From Polyangium sp. 15x6 (GTDB lineage Bacteria > Myxococcota_A > Polyangia > Polyangiales > Polyangiaceae): a stretch of 36,181 nucleotides of DNA. Every line of letters begins with the position of its first letter. Position 1 is the first letter of the stretch. The notes below the pieces were generated by a model. It searched no databases. It was not told the origin of the DNA and saw only the letters and a program-made list of their open reading frames with translations. Positions 1 to 8,507 of the stretch are shown in pieces. The stretch spans positions 1 to 36,181 of the forward strand of contig NZ_JASBQE010000114.1 of the NCBI RefSeq assembly GCF_029960785.1, in the 5' to 3' direction. The translations under genes and the position numbers were made by a program.

Positions 1-173
1 GCGCGGGTGGCGCGGGCGGCGCGGCCGCGGGCGGCAGCGACGGCGGCGTCGGCGAGTCCGGGAGCTGCGATTGCTCCGTGCCGGGACAAACCGTGCCCGC
101 GGGCGGCGCGACGGCGGCCTTCGGGCTCCTCGCGCTCGCGGCGCTCCGGGGCGCGCGGCGTCGCGGTCGTTGA
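1..173 (+). CDS. C-terminal fragment of a MYXO-CTERM surface protein (5' truncated)
   Basis: The frame starting at base 3 is open from the window edge to a TGA at 171-173, giving 56 residues. It reads as a Gly/Ala-rich linker, then SCDCSVPG, then a short hydrophobic helix (AAFGLLALAAL) and a basic end (RGARRRGR). A Cys-containing motif followed by a transmembrane segment and an Arg cluster at the extreme C-terminus is the hallmark of the MYXO-CTERM sorting signal, which myxobacteria use to process and anchor surface proteins. Nothing of the functional domain is inside the window, so the product class is unknown. The next gene starts 100 bases downstream. The sorting-signal call is well supported by the residue order; its processing is inferred from the family. 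Confidence 0.8.
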   Translation, partial: AGGAGGAAAGGSDGGVGESGSCDCSVPGQTVPAGGATAAFGLLALAALRGARRRGR

Positions 174-273
174 TTCTCGCCGGACCGCCTCCGCGGCGTG
201 GCATATTGGTTGCCACACCAGAGAAAAGTGCCGTGGGCCGAATCACCGACCCGAGGCAAATCGCGGAGGACCT

Positions 274-2613
274 ATGCGGTCTCGCCCTTTCCGTACCTCG
301 CTCGCCCTCCTCGCGCCTTCCTTCGTCCTCGTCGCCGCCGGCCTCGTCGCCTGCGGCGACCCGGTGCGGCCCGTCGTCTCCTGCGAATCGCTGAACTGCA
401 CCCCGGGGCCCTGGATCCACCGGCTCGAGGCGCCCCCGGTCGAAAAGCTCGACCTCCTCCTGGCCCTCGACAACTCGCGCTCGATGGCCGACAAGCAAGC
501 GCTGCTCGCGAGCGCGGTGCCCGACCTCGTCCTCCGCCTCGTGAACCCGCCTTGCGTCAGCCCCGAGGGCGTGGCGGCCCAGCAGCAGCCGGACCATCCC
601 CTCGATCTTTGCCCGGCGGGCACCTCGCGCGTGATGCCTCCGGTGCTCGACATCCACATCGGCGTGCTCAGCTCGAGTATCGGCGGCCACGGCGCGGATA
701 GCTGTCCCGACCTCGTGCCCGACGAGAAAGCCTGCGCGGGCCAGGCGAACACGACGAACAACGACAAGGGCCACCTCGTCGCGCGCCTCGACGCCTGCGG
801 CGGCGCTCTGGCGCCGACCTACGAGGATCGTGGATTTCTGGCCTGGGATCCGGCGCAATCGCTCTTGCCGCCCGGCGAGGAGGACCTCGCCACGCTCGGC
901 GCGTCGCTCCGGGACATGGTGGCCGGCGTCGGGCCGATCGGCTGCGAGTACGAATCGCAGCTCGAGAGCGTGTATCGGTTCCTCGTCGACCCCGACCCAT
1001 ACGCGTCGATCTCCGTCGTCAACCACCGCGCCACGCCCGAGGGCACGGATACGGCCCTCCTGCAACAACGCAAGGCGTTCCTGCGGCCCGACTCGATGCT
1101 CGCGATCGTGCTGCTCTCGGACGAGAACGATTGCTCCATCAAGGAATACGGACAGTTTTACTACGTCGGAATGGGAAAACGCCCGGACGGGACGGACGTG
1201 CGTATGCCGCGTGCGCGGAAGGAATGCACGATTGATCCGAACGATCCTTGCTGCAAATCCTGCGGCCAGGACCCGGGCAGTTGCCCCGAGGAGGCCGCGT
1301 GCATGGGACCCGACGGCCAACCCGCATTGCTCGCGCCCGAGGAGGACGACCCAAACCTCCGGTGCTGGGATCAGAAGCGCCGCTTCGGGATCGATTTCCT
1401 CTATCCGGTCGATCGATACGTGAAGGCCTTCTCGTCGGAGGAGATCCAGAACCGCGCCGGGGATCTCGTTCCGAACCCCCTTTTCACGGACCCCGATCCG
1501 AACGACGGCGTCTGGCAGACGCGCGAACCCCGGGACGTGTTCTTCGCGGGTATCGTCGGCGTGCCCTGGCAGGATGTCGCGCGTGATCCGACGGACCTCG
1601 GAAAGGGCTTGAAGAGCGCGGCCGAGATCGAAGCGCCGCTCGACGCGGCGGGCGCCACGACGTGGGACGTGATCCTCGGTGACCCCACGAATTACGTGCG
1701 CCCGCTCGATCCCCTGATGATCGAGTCCGTCGCGAAACGCGCGGGGACGAACCCGATCACGGGCCACGCCCTCGTCGACGCGAATGCCCCGACGAAAAAC
1801 CCCATCAACGGGCACGAGCGGACGATCGCCGGGGACGACCTGCAATATGCGTGTATCTTTCCCCTGCCGAAAGGGCAGGAGCGCGATTGCACGGACGAGA
1901 CCCTCCCCGGGTGTGATTGCAAAGCCACGGACAACGACAATCCCGTCTGCGCACCGAACCCGATGGCCGGCGGCGCGCCCACGTTGCAGGTCCGCGCGAA
2001 GGCCTATCCGAGCCTCCGGCAGCTCGCGGTGATGAAAGGTCTCGGCGAGCAGGCCGTCGTGGCGTCGGTTTGTCCGGCGAGCATCGAGGACGCGAGCGGA
2101 CCCGGCGCCGGGTATCGCCCGGCCGTGGACGCGCTCCACGCGCGGATGACGAGGGCCTTCGAGGATACCTGCCTGCCCCGGAGCCTCGAGGCCGATCCGG
2201 AGGGCGGCCTGCCGTGCGTGGTCATCGAAGCGCGGCACGTGGAGGGAGGCGCGTGCGCGTGTGATCCGTCAGAGGGGCGGGGCGAGATCCCGCCGGAGCA
2301 CGCTCCGCTCGTCAACCTCGTCCTGAGCGACCCACAAGCGCACCGCGAGCAGTGGAATTGCCTCTGCATGGTGATGCAGGCCGAGCAGGGCGCGGCGCGG
2401 ACGGCTTGCCAGGAGGACGTCTCCGATCCGCCGCTCGCCAATGGCAATCCCGTCCACGGGTGGTGTTATGTCGACGCCGCAGCGTCCCCGCCCCTCGGAA
2501 ACCCGGAGCTCGTCTCGACCTGCCCGGAAAATCAAAAAAGGCGGATCCGCATCCCCGCGAGCACCGGGCTCGGCTCCCCCGGCAGGATGTTCTTCTCCTG
2601 TTCCGCGAATTGA
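274..2613 (+). CDS. von Willebrand factor A-domain lipoprotein
   Basis: A 779-residue secreted protein. The open frame extends further upstream, but ATG 274 is chosen because it follows a GGAGGA at 265-270 and starts a textbook lipoprotein signal: MRSRPFR, a hydrophobic core, then the lipobox LVAC at about residue 27. A VWA-type metal-binding motif DNSRS lies near residue 65 (LLLALDNSRSM), and a later strand reads LLSDENDC, as in the VWA fold. The rest is Cys-rich and acidic, with many Asp-Pro turns, and looks extracellular. VWA domains bind ligands through a divalent metal; the partner here is unknown. It probably sits in the outer membrane. Downstream, a second lipoprotein gene starts 42 bases later on the same strand and may be co-transcribed. 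Confidence 0.82.
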   Translation: MRSRPFRTSLALLAPSFVLVAAGLVACGDPVRPVVSCESLNCTPGPWIHRLEAPPVEKLDLLLALDNSRSMADKQALLASAVPDLVLRLVNPPCVSPEGVAAQQQPDHPLDLCPAGTSRVMPPVLDIHIGVLSSSIGGHGADSCPDLVPDEKACAGQANTTNNDKGHLVARLDACGGALAPTYEDRGFLAWDPAQSLLPPGEEDLATLGASLRDMVAGVGPIGCEYESQLESVYRFLVDPDPYASISVVNHRATPEGTDTALLQQRKAFLRPDSMLAIVLLSDENDCSIKEYGQFYYVGMGKRPDGTDVRMPRARKECTIDPNDPCCKSCGQDPGSCPEEAACMGPDGQPALLAPEEDDPNLRCWDQKRRFGIDFLYPVDRYVKAFSSEEIQNRAGDLVPNPLFTDPDPNDGVWQTREPRDVFFAGIVGVPWQDVARDPTDLGKGLKSAAEIEAPLDAAGATTWDVILGDPTNYVRPLDPLMIESVAKRAGTNPITGHALVDANAPTKNPINGHERTIAGDDLQYACIFPLPKGQERDCTDETLPGCDCKATDNDNPVCAPNPMAGGAPTLQVRAKAYPSLRQLAVMKGLGEQAVVASVCPASIEDASGPGAGYRPAVDALHARMTRAFEDTCLPRSLEADPEGGLPCVVIEARHVEGGACACDPSEGRGEIPPEHAPLVNLVLSDPQAHREQWNCLCMVMQAEQGAARTACQEDVSDPPLANGNPVHGWCYVDAAASPPLGNPELVSTCPENQKRRIRIPASTGLGSPGRMFFSCSAN

Positions 2614-2630
2614 GTCGGGCTTGAGCCCCC

Positions 2631-2655
2631 GTGCGGGCCCTGATACGGTCCGCAC
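2631..2655 (+). promoter_or_regulatory. Hairpin directly abutting a GTG start codon
   Basis: Arms at 2631-2639 and 2647-2655 pair over 9 bp (one G-T wobble) around a 7-base loop. The 3' arm ends at the base just before the GTG of the next lipoprotein gene, where a ribosome-binding site would normally lie, and no Shine-Dalgarno motif is visible. It could be a weak terminator for the VWA gene (there is no U-tract) or a structure that limits initiation of the next gene. The pairing is seen; the role is inferred. Confidence 0.5.
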
Positions 2656-3528
2656 GTGCGGATCCTCTCGCTCCTCGTCGCCACGATTCCCCTCGTCTCC
2701 CTCGCCGCGTGCGGCGCGGCGCAGAACCACGCCGTCGAGCGCAGCAGCCCCATGAGTCCGCCGCCGGGCGAATCGGCCCTCTGCAGCCCGCTCCCGAACG
2801 AGCCCGCAAGCCAGCGCGTCGTCGCCCTGCCGGCCGCCGAGCGCGAGGCGCTGGAGAAGCGGCTCGAGGAAGGTCCCGTCGCCGTGAAGCTCGAAGGGTG
2901 CAAGCTCGTGGTCGTCGAGGCGTGCGAGCTACGCGCCTCGGCGCAGTACGAGGCCGCGGCGGAGGATGGATCGTTCACCCTGTCGAACGAGGCGGACGTC
3001 GAGCGCGAAGTGCCGCTCGGCAAAGGTCGGCTCGGCACGGTCGTGAACGGCGGACGGGCGATCAAAGTAAAGCTCGCGCAAGCGGGTCGATTCACGTTCG
3101 GCGGCGCGACCGCGACCCCCGAGGCCACGCAGGCGTGCAAAGAGGCGACGCACGTCGTTCGTGGATACACGATCGGCGCATTCGAGGTGGCCGAGTCGGC
3201 GTCCGGCGCGCCGGTGGAAAAGGCCGGCGACACGGAGGCGTGCGCGAAAGGCGCGGCGAATGCGACGACGCCGCCCGCCGGCTGCGGCGCGCTCGTGTCG
3301 ATTGACCTCGTGGCGCTGCACATGGGGGACGACGACGCGCGAAGGGTCGAGCTGCAAAGGCCGCCGTCCCCGATCACGGGAGAGGCCAGGGCCGCCGAGG
3401 GGTCCGATGGCTTCGTGGGCGGCGTCGATCGCGACGCGCCGGCGCGAGGCGCGTCCGAAGGCAAAGACGGGGGCAAACCCAAGCCCGGGAAGCACTGCGC
3501 GCCGAACGACCCGCTCTGCGCCTATTGA
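2656..3528 (+). CDS. Predicted lipoprotein of unknown function
   Basis: A 290-residue protein starting with GTG. The start is fixed by the lipoprotein signal MRILSLLVATIPLVSLAACG, with lipobox LAAC. The mature part has a helical stretch (AAEREALEKRLEEG) followed by VAVKLEGCKLVVVEACELRA and, later, CKEATHVVRGYTIGAFEVAE. This order of an ERxxLE helix, a short Cys-containing strand pair and a Cys..ATHxVRgxxxGAFE block is one I associate with uncharacterised myxobacterial lipoproteins; I know no function. Two further Cys occur near the C-terminus (CAPNDPLCAY). The C-terminal 60 residues are Gly/Asp/Lys-rich and probably disordered. Start and export are well supported; function is open. Confidence 0.75.
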   Translation: MRILSLLVATIPLVSLAACGAAQNHAVERSSPMSPPPGESALCSPLPNEPASQRVVALPAAEREALEKRLEEGPVAVKLEGCKLVVVEACELRASAQYEAAAEDGSFTLSNEADVEREVPLGKGRLGTVVNGGRAIKVKLAQAGRFTFGGATATPEATQACKEATHVVRGYTIGAFEVAESASGAPVEKAGDTEACAKGAANATTPPAGCGALVSIDLVALHMGDDDARRVELQRPPSPITGEARAAEGSDGFVGGVDRDAPARGASEGKDGGKPKPGKHCAPNDPLCAY

Positions 3529-3544
3529 TCCGCCTTCGCGGCGC

Positions 3545-6142
3545 TCACTTGCCCGACGGGAGCTTCTTCCGCAGGTCGGCGGCGCGCTTCATCGGCAAGA
3601 GGTCCGCGTCGGCCCGGGGCCAGAAGGCCGCGAGCGCGTCGAGCGTCGCCAGGGCCTCCGTCGTCGCGCCGCGCTTCTGCCGAAGCTCCGCGAGCCGGAC
3701 GAGGCCGTCGGCGATATAAGGCCCGCAGAGCAGGTGCATGTCGAACACGCGTTTCCCGCATTTCTCTCGCTCGGCGAAGATCCGCTCGTAGGCGCGCTCC
3801 GCCTCGGCGAGCTTGCCCCGGAGCTCGAAGGCGCGGGCTTGCAGGTGCATTCGCCGGAATCGCGGCAGGTTGCCCCGCGCCTCGGGCGCGTCCGGAATGA
3901 CGACGTCTTCCTTCCGGGCGACGGCGACGGCGTACACGAGCTCGTCGTTCCCGCCGGAAGCGAGGCGCTTGAGCTCGGCGAGCTCGGTCTCGGCGCGGGC
4001 GAGGTCCCCCTTTTCGAGCGCCATCATGCCCTTCAGGCCCTTCAGCATGATCTTGGCCCGCGCCTCGTCGGTCTTCGCAAGCCCGAATCCCTCCCAGACG
4101 TTCGATAACCTGGCGAACTTCGCCTCGGCCTGCTCGAAGCGGCCGAGCACCACGTCGGCGTACGAAGGCAAGAGCACGCAGCGAAGGAGGGTGCCTTGTT
4201 TGCCCTTGTCCACCGCGAGCGCGGCGGCCTCCTGGATCAATACGTCGGCCTCGCGCGCGCGCCCCTCGCGCAGGAGCACGAGCGGATGCGTGCACATGAA
4301 CGAGAGCTTGTCGTCGATGTTCTTCGTATCGAGCAAGGTCTGGCGCTCGCGCGCGAACTGCGCCTCGTCCTCGCTCTTCCCCGTCGTCAAAAGGGAGAGC
4401 GCGTAGGTCACGTGGGCGGCGAACGGCCCGCGCCGGGCGATCGCCTGTTCGAGGTCGGCGCGCGCGGCCGCGGTCTCGCCCATGCGCATCCGCACCATTC
4501 CGCGCTGCGCCAGGATCCAGGAGGAAGCGCCCTGAATTTCGAGCGCCTTGCCCACCTCGGAGAGCGCCTCCGGGTATTTCGCCGCGTCCATGTAGAGTGA
4601 CGACGCGAGGACGTGGGTGAGCGCGTGCCGGCCGTCGATCGCGCGGGCCGCTTCGTACCGCGCCACGCCCTCCGGCACCGTCCCTCGATACATGAAATAA
4701 TAGGCGACGAAGAGGTGTCCCAGGAAAAACTTGGGGTGTTTGGCCCGGAACGCCTCCCAGGCCACGAGCCCCTTGGCGGCGTCCTCGTCCGACAGGTCGA
4801 GGATCGCGACGAGCTCGGCGTCGCGGCCGGGGGCGCCGCGGACGAGCCCGATCGCCTCGTCGAGCTCGCGCGTCGAGTCCTCGAAATGGTTCTGCAATGC
4901 GCCGACCATGGCGAGCCCCACGTGCGGCCACAGCTCGCGCGGCGCCTTGTCCCGCACGGTGAGCAGCGCCGTCTCCGCGCCGTACACGTCCGCCTGGAGC
5001 AAGCTCTCCATCCCGCGCCGGAACTCCGCCTGGAGGGCAGGATCCTTCGAGATCGTCGGGATCAGCTCCTCCTCGACCGGGGCGGCGGACGCGCTCGCCG
5101 CGACGTCCGCGGACGGCTTCGCCCCCGAAGCCCCCTTCGTACCGAGCCAAACCCCGACCCCGCCGAGCGACAGCACCACGGCGCCGATCACCGGAAAAAG
5201 CCATCCGGGCCGCGAGGTCTTTGGCGCTGCAACGGGTTTTTCCTGGCTCACGGCCGCCGCGACTTTTTCCTCGGCCTCCCCTGCCCCTTCGGCCGGGCGC
5301 GGCGCGGACGGCTTGCGGGACCCCGGCCCGGACGGCCGTTTGTCCCCGCCCGCCACGAGCGCCGCGACGTCGGCGTCGAGCGAGGGAAACGCGGCCGCGA
5401 GCGCCTTGCTCTTCACCACGTCGCCGCTCGCGTAATCGAGGTACTCGGCCGCGTTGCGATATCCATTGAAGAAGAGCGCGCGCTCCCGCTCCTCGCCGCC
5501 CTCGAAGACCACCCACGGGTGGAGCGACGCGAAATGGCCGTCGTTCCGGAGGTACACCCGCCCAGGCAGGATGTCCTCCCCCGCCTGCGCCGCGCCCTCG
5601 CGCTCGGACGCGAGGCCTTCGAGCCGCACGATCTGCGCCTTTCGGTCGCCGTCCGCGCCGATTTCCACCTTCTCCACGAATACCAGCACCGAATCGATCG
5701 GGAAAAACACCCCGGCACGCCACGCAGGTTCGATCGCTTCCAGGAAGACCCGCGCGGCCTCCTGATTGAACGCGTCGTTCCGCGTGGATCCGTGCCCGAT
5801 GACCTTGTTCCGGTACGCCGGCAGGAGCGCGAGCAGCTTCTGTGCGTTCGTCGATTTCGGCGCCTGCCGGCTGTCGGTCCCGACCTCCGCGAGCAGCGCG
5901 TGCAGCGCGAGCAGCGCCGGATCCGTGAGGCTGCCCGGCCGCGGCGGCATCGCCTTCACCCAGTGCCCCGTCGAGGGCATGCCGAGCGTGCTCACGTCCG
6001 CGGGCGGCTCGGCCGCGACCGTGAGGCGGATGCTCGCCTCCCAGGCGTAATACGAAGCGAGGTGCTTCCGGGTCGGGTCCGTGGCGTTGCGCGCGCGTCG
6101 AACGAGCGCCGCAATCGGCAGCGGCAGGGGCGGGGCGGCCAT
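3545..6142 (-). CDS. Membrane-anchored TPR protein with HEPN-like N-terminal domain
   Basis: An 865-residue protein. I chose ATG 6142; a GTG six codons upstream (6160) is possible but has no better ribosome site. Residues 1-240 form a compact domain containing RNKVIGH (about 111-117), an R-x5-H arrangement in a helix that resembles the HEPN active-site motif, then a beta-rich stretch with LHPWVVF and ALFFNGYRNAAEYLDYASG. A Pro/Ala/Lys-rich linker leads to one transmembrane helix (about 314-334, GWLFPVIGAVVLSLGGVGVW). The remaining 500 residues are helical tetratricopeptide-like repeats, probably extracytoplasmic. Such proteins usually act as scaffolds. It lies alone on the minus strand, convergent with the lipoprotein at 2656-3528 (16 bases apart). 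The HEPN assignment is an inference from one motif; the TPR and membrane calls are firm. Confidence 0.72.
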   Translation of the reverse strand: MAAPPLPLPIAALVRRARNATDPTRKHLASYYAWEASIRLTVAAEPPADVSTLGMPSTGHWVKAMPPRPGSLTDPALLALHALLAEVGTDSRQAPKSTNAQKLLALLPAYRNKVIGHGSTRNDAFNQEAARVFLEAIEPAWRAGVFFPIDSVLVFVEKVEIGADGDRKAQIVRLEGLASEREGAAQAGEDILPGRVYLRNDGHFASLHPWVVFEGGEERERALFFNGYRNAAEYLDYASGDVVKSKALAAAFPSLDADVAALVAGGDKRPSGPGSRKPSAPRPAEGAGEAEEKVAAAVSQEKPVAAPKTSRPGWLFPVIGAVVLSLGGVGVWLGTKGASGAKPSADVAASASAAPVEEELIPTISKDPALQAEFRRGMESLLQADVYGAETALLTVRDKAPRELWPHVGLAMVGALQNHFEDSTRELDEAIGLVRGAPGRDAELVAILDLSDEDAAKGLVAWEAFRAKHPKFFLGHLFVAYYFMYRGTVPEGVARYEAARAIDGRHALTHVLASSLYMDAAKYPEALSEVGKALEIQGASSWILAQRGMVRMRMGETAAARADLEQAIARRGPFAAHVTYALSLLTTGKSEDEAQFARERQTLLDTKNIDDKLSFMCTHPLVLLREGRAREADVLIQEAAALAVDKGKQGTLLRCVLLPSYADVVLGRFEQAEAKFARLSNVWEGFGLAKTDEARAKIMLKGLKGMMALEKGDLARAETELAELKRLASGGNDELVYAVAVARKEDVVIPDAPEARGNLPRFRRMHLQARAFELRGKLAEAERAYERIFAEREKCGKRVFDMHLLCGPYIADGLVRLAELRQKRGATTEALATLDALAAFWPRADADLLPMKRAADLRKKLPSGK

Positions 6143-6273
6143 CGCCGGCCACGCTAGCACGGCAGGCCAGGGCCACGGAACGCGCTTTCGTGGTTTGCGC
6201 GGGCCGAGCCGTCGCTTCCGTCTTCCGCGCCCGGCCCCGTCCGGGTTACGATGATTGCTTCGAGGTCCTTGCC

Positions 6274-6831
6274 ATGAAACGACGCGCGGATGGGCGCGAG
6301 GAAACCCGCGCGCCGCGCCTCTTGCGCCAGCCTTTTTATTGCGAGGAGAACGTCTGGCACCTCTGCCAGGAGCCCGCGCTCGCGGACAAGCGGCGCGACG
6401 TGGTGTTCATCTCGAACGCCGAGCGCGCCTGCCCCATGTGGTCGCAGAAGGCTGGCCGAGGCAAACCCATCGTCTGGGATTACCACGTCGTCCTGCTCGC
6501 CCGGGATCCGCCGGAGATCTGGGACGTCGACTGCACCCTCGGCGCGCCCTTGCCCGCGATGGAGTGGCTCCGCGGGTGCTTCCACCCCGGCGTGCCGCCG
6601 CCGTACTTGCCCTCGTTCCGCATCGTCCCGGCCGATCTCTTCGTCCGGACGTTCGCCTCGGATCGCTCGCACATGCGGCTGCCGGACGGTACGTTCCAGA
6701 AGCCTCCGCCGCCGTGGCCGCCTGTAGGTGCGGCAAGCGTGCCCTCGAACCTGATGTCGTTCGTCGACGTGACGCGTCCGTTCCACGGCGAAGTGCTCTC
6801 GCTCGCCGCGTTCGTCGCGCGCGTCGGCTAG
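6274..6831 (+). CDS. Protein N-terminal glutamine amidohydrolase (NTAQ1-type)
   Basis: A 185-residue cytoplasmic enzyme expected to convert N-terminal glutamine of proteins to glutamate. The match to eukaryotic NTAQ1 runs the whole length: YCEENVWHLC (catalytic Cys at residue 23), VVFISNAER, VWDYHVVLL (catalytic His 71), the WDVDCTL segment carrying the expected Asp, FRIVPADLF, FASDRSHM and a PPPPWP stretch, in the same order as in the human protein, which is of similar size (about 205 residues). ATG 6274 is preceded by a weak GAGG at 6262-6265; upstream codons do not align. In eukaryotes the product Glu is arginylated for degradation. In bacteria, N-terminal Glu can be leucylated by Bpt and read by ClpS, but neither gene is in this window. 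Its neighbours give no pathway link. Confidence 0.92.
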   Translation: MKRRADGREETRAPRLLRQPFYCEENVWHLCQEPALADKRRDVVFISNAERACPMWSQKAGRGKPIVWDYHVVLLARDPPEIWDVDCTLGAPLPAMEWLRGCFHPGVPPPYLPSFRIVPADLFVRTFASDRSHMRLPDGTFQKPPPPWPPVGAASVPSNLMSFVDVTRPFHGEVLSLAAFVARVG

Positions 6832-6894
6832 CCAAGGGCCGCGGTGTCGGTATATGCTCCCGCCCGAGGCTGCTTGGGTCCCCCGTAGACGCCG

Positions 6895-8043
6895 ATGGGA
6901 ACAGACGATCGTGACGACGGACGACGAGACTGGCCGCCCCCGAGCGCGGGGCCGCCGAGCGACGCCGGTCTGCGCGAGGCCGTCACCATGCTGCGGCGCC
7001 TGCGCTCCGGCGATCTCGTGTTCCCGAGCCGCGAGCGCGGCGGGCTCGTCGGCGAAATCCTCCGCGAGATCGAGGCCCTCGGGAGCAAGGTCCTCTCCGA
7101 GCGCAAGTCCGAGGACGAGCGGATCGCCACGCTGACGCACGTGGTCGTGCAGCTCGCGGCGCTGAACTTCGACGCGCGCGCCGCCATCAGCCCCGCGAAC
7201 GACAAGCTCGACGGGATCGCGGCGGGGCTCAACATGCTGCGCGAGGAGCTGCAGAGCTCGACGGTCTCGCGGACCTACCTCGACAGCGTCTTCGCCTCGA
7301 TGGCAGACGCGCTCGTCGTCGTCGACGCCGCGGGCCTCGTGCGGACCGTGAACCGCGCGACCACGGAGCTGCTCGGCTTCAACGATCGCGAGCTCGTCGG
7401 CAAGCCCGTGAGCACGCTTTTCCTGGAGGAGCACGATCCCGCGCAGATCCTCGCGCTCCACGGGCACGAGATGCAGTGTTTGACGAAGTCGGGCGCGGTC
7501 ATCGAGGCCTCGGTGTCGACCTCGCCGCTCAAGAACGGCAGCACGATCGAGGGTTTCGTCTGCGTGCTGCGCGACATCACGGATCGGAAGCGCGCCGAGG
7601 AAGAGCGCATGCGCCTCGAGGAGGCGATCCGCGCGAAGAACGATCTCATCCGGACGATGAGCACGCCGCTCATCCCGATCACCGACGAGATCGTGGTGAT
7701 GCCGCTCGTGGGCACGCTCGATCAGGAGCGCGCCGATCAGGTGATCGAATCCCTCTTGCGAGGCATCGCAAAGGCCCAGCCGCGCGTCGCGATCCTCGAC
7801 ATCACGGCCGTGCCCGTGGTGGACGCGGACGTGGCGAGCACGCTCGTCCGCGCGGCACACGCGGCGCGTTTGCTCGGCGTGGATGTGGTCCTCACGGGCC
7901 TGCGCGCCGAGGTGGCGAAGACCCTCGTCGACATGGGGCTCGATTTGCCCGGTGTCAGGACGTGCAGCACGCTGAAGAGCGGCATTGCGCTCTCGATGAA
8001 CGGCAAGGCACAGAAGGCCGAGGCTCCCAGGAGAAGTTCATAA
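6895..8043 (+). CDS. PAS-STAS sensor protein (RsbR-like stressosome component)
   Basis: A 382-residue cytoplasmic protein. Residues 1-120 are helical (LREAVTMLRRLRSGDLVF and a later coiled segment). Residues about 123-237 are a PAS domain (SVFASMADALVVVDAAGLV, NRATTELLGF, ending VLRDITDRKRAEEE). Residues about 258-370 are a STAS domain (IPITDEIVVMPLVGTLDQER, ILDITAVPVVDADVA, GVDVVLTGLRAEVAKTLV). A PAS-like sensor feeding a STAS domain is the layout of RsbR-type stressosome proteins, which are regulated by Thr phosphorylation. Thr304 (in DIT) and Thr343 (in EVAKT) are candidate sites, though exact equivalence to RsbR is not checked. No RsbT-like kinase is adjacent. The stop codon overlaps the start of the next gene (TAATG), so the two are probably translated together. 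Confidence 0.85.
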   Translation: MGTDDRDDGRRDWPPPSAGPPSDAGLREAVTMLRRLRSGDLVFPSRERGGLVGEILREIEALGSKVLSERKSEDERIATLTHVVVQLAALNFDARAAISPANDKLDGIAAGLNMLREELQSSTVSRTYLDSVFASMADALVVVDAAGLVRTVNRATTELLGFNDRELVGKPVSTLFLEEHDPAQILALHGHEMQCLTKSGAVIEASVSTSPLKNGSTIEGFVCVLRDITDRKRAEEERMRLEEAIRAKNDLIRTMSTPLIPITDEIVVMPLVGTLDQERADQVIESLLRGIAKAQPRVAILDITAVPVVDADVASTLVRAAHAARLLGVDVVLTGLRAEVAKTLVDMGLDLPGVRTCSTLKSGIALSMNGKAQKAEAPRRSS

Positions 8044-8483
8044 TGGTTTCGAGCGACGTTCCGGGCGAGATAGAGACGCGAGGCGCCGTGCTGACGTACG
8101 ACCCGCGCGGATTCGTCAAAAAGGTGACGAAGGACGGAGCGGAATACACGCTGCAGGACGCCGAGGAGGATTTCGAGGCGGCCAAGAAGCTCGGCGGCGG
8201 GCAGCCGCGCCCCCTGCTCGTGGACGAGCGAGGCCTGCGCGGCGCCGATCACGCGGTACGCAAGTTCTGGGTGAGCCCCGACGTCCCGGCCGTCTGCAAA
8301 TGCGTCGCGGTGATCACGGGCAGCTCGCCCGTCAGCAACATGATCGGCAACTTCGTGATCACCGTCTCGAAGCCCGCCGTCCCGACGAAGCTCTTTGCCT
8401 CCGAGCAAGCCGCAATGCCGTGGATCGAGTGGTTCCTCGACGACGAGCACGATAGCCCGCCGCCGTCGATCCGCTTCCGCTGA
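8043..8483 (+). CDS. STAS/SEC14-like small protein (DUF7793-like)
   Basis: A 146-residue protein whose ATG overlaps the TAA of the PAS-STAS gene by one base. It begins with a short beta-rich segment (ETRGAVLTYDPRGFVKKVT), then helix LQDAEEDFEAAKKLGGG, strand PRPLLVDERGLRGAD, then CVAVITGSSPVSNMIGNFV and PTKLFASEQAAMPWIEWFL. The pattern of a PLLVD strand, a GSPVS-xx-GNF loop and LF-x-SE-x-A-x-xWL at the end is that of small STAS/SEC14-superfamily proteins common in environmental bacteria. The family's biochemical role is not established to my knowledge. Tight coupling to a PAS-STAS protein suggests it takes part in the same signalling complex, perhaps as an RsbS-like partner; that is inference. 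Confidence 0.75.
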   Translation: MVSSDVPGEIETRGAVLTYDPRGFVKKVTKDGAEYTLQDAEEDFEAAKKLGGGQPRPLLVDERGLRGADHAVRKFWVSPDVPAVCKCVAVITGSSPVSNMIGNFVITVSKPAVPTKLFASEQAAMPWIEWFLDDEHDSPPPSIRFR

Positions 8484-8507
8484 GGGGAGTTCATTCCACA
8501 GCGTATC

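Noticed and set aside
7-273. N-terminal extension of the VWA lipoprotein to the window edge
   Set aside because: The frame is open, but residues there are Arg/Ala-rich noise, another frame carries the MYXO-CTERM tail, and ATG 274 has a ribosome site and signal peptide.
3522-6176. A long open frame on the minus strand in another frame (884 codons)
   Set aside because: It is Arg/Gly/Ala-rich text typical of a frame shadow in high-GC DNA; the real TPR gene occupies the same strand one frame over.
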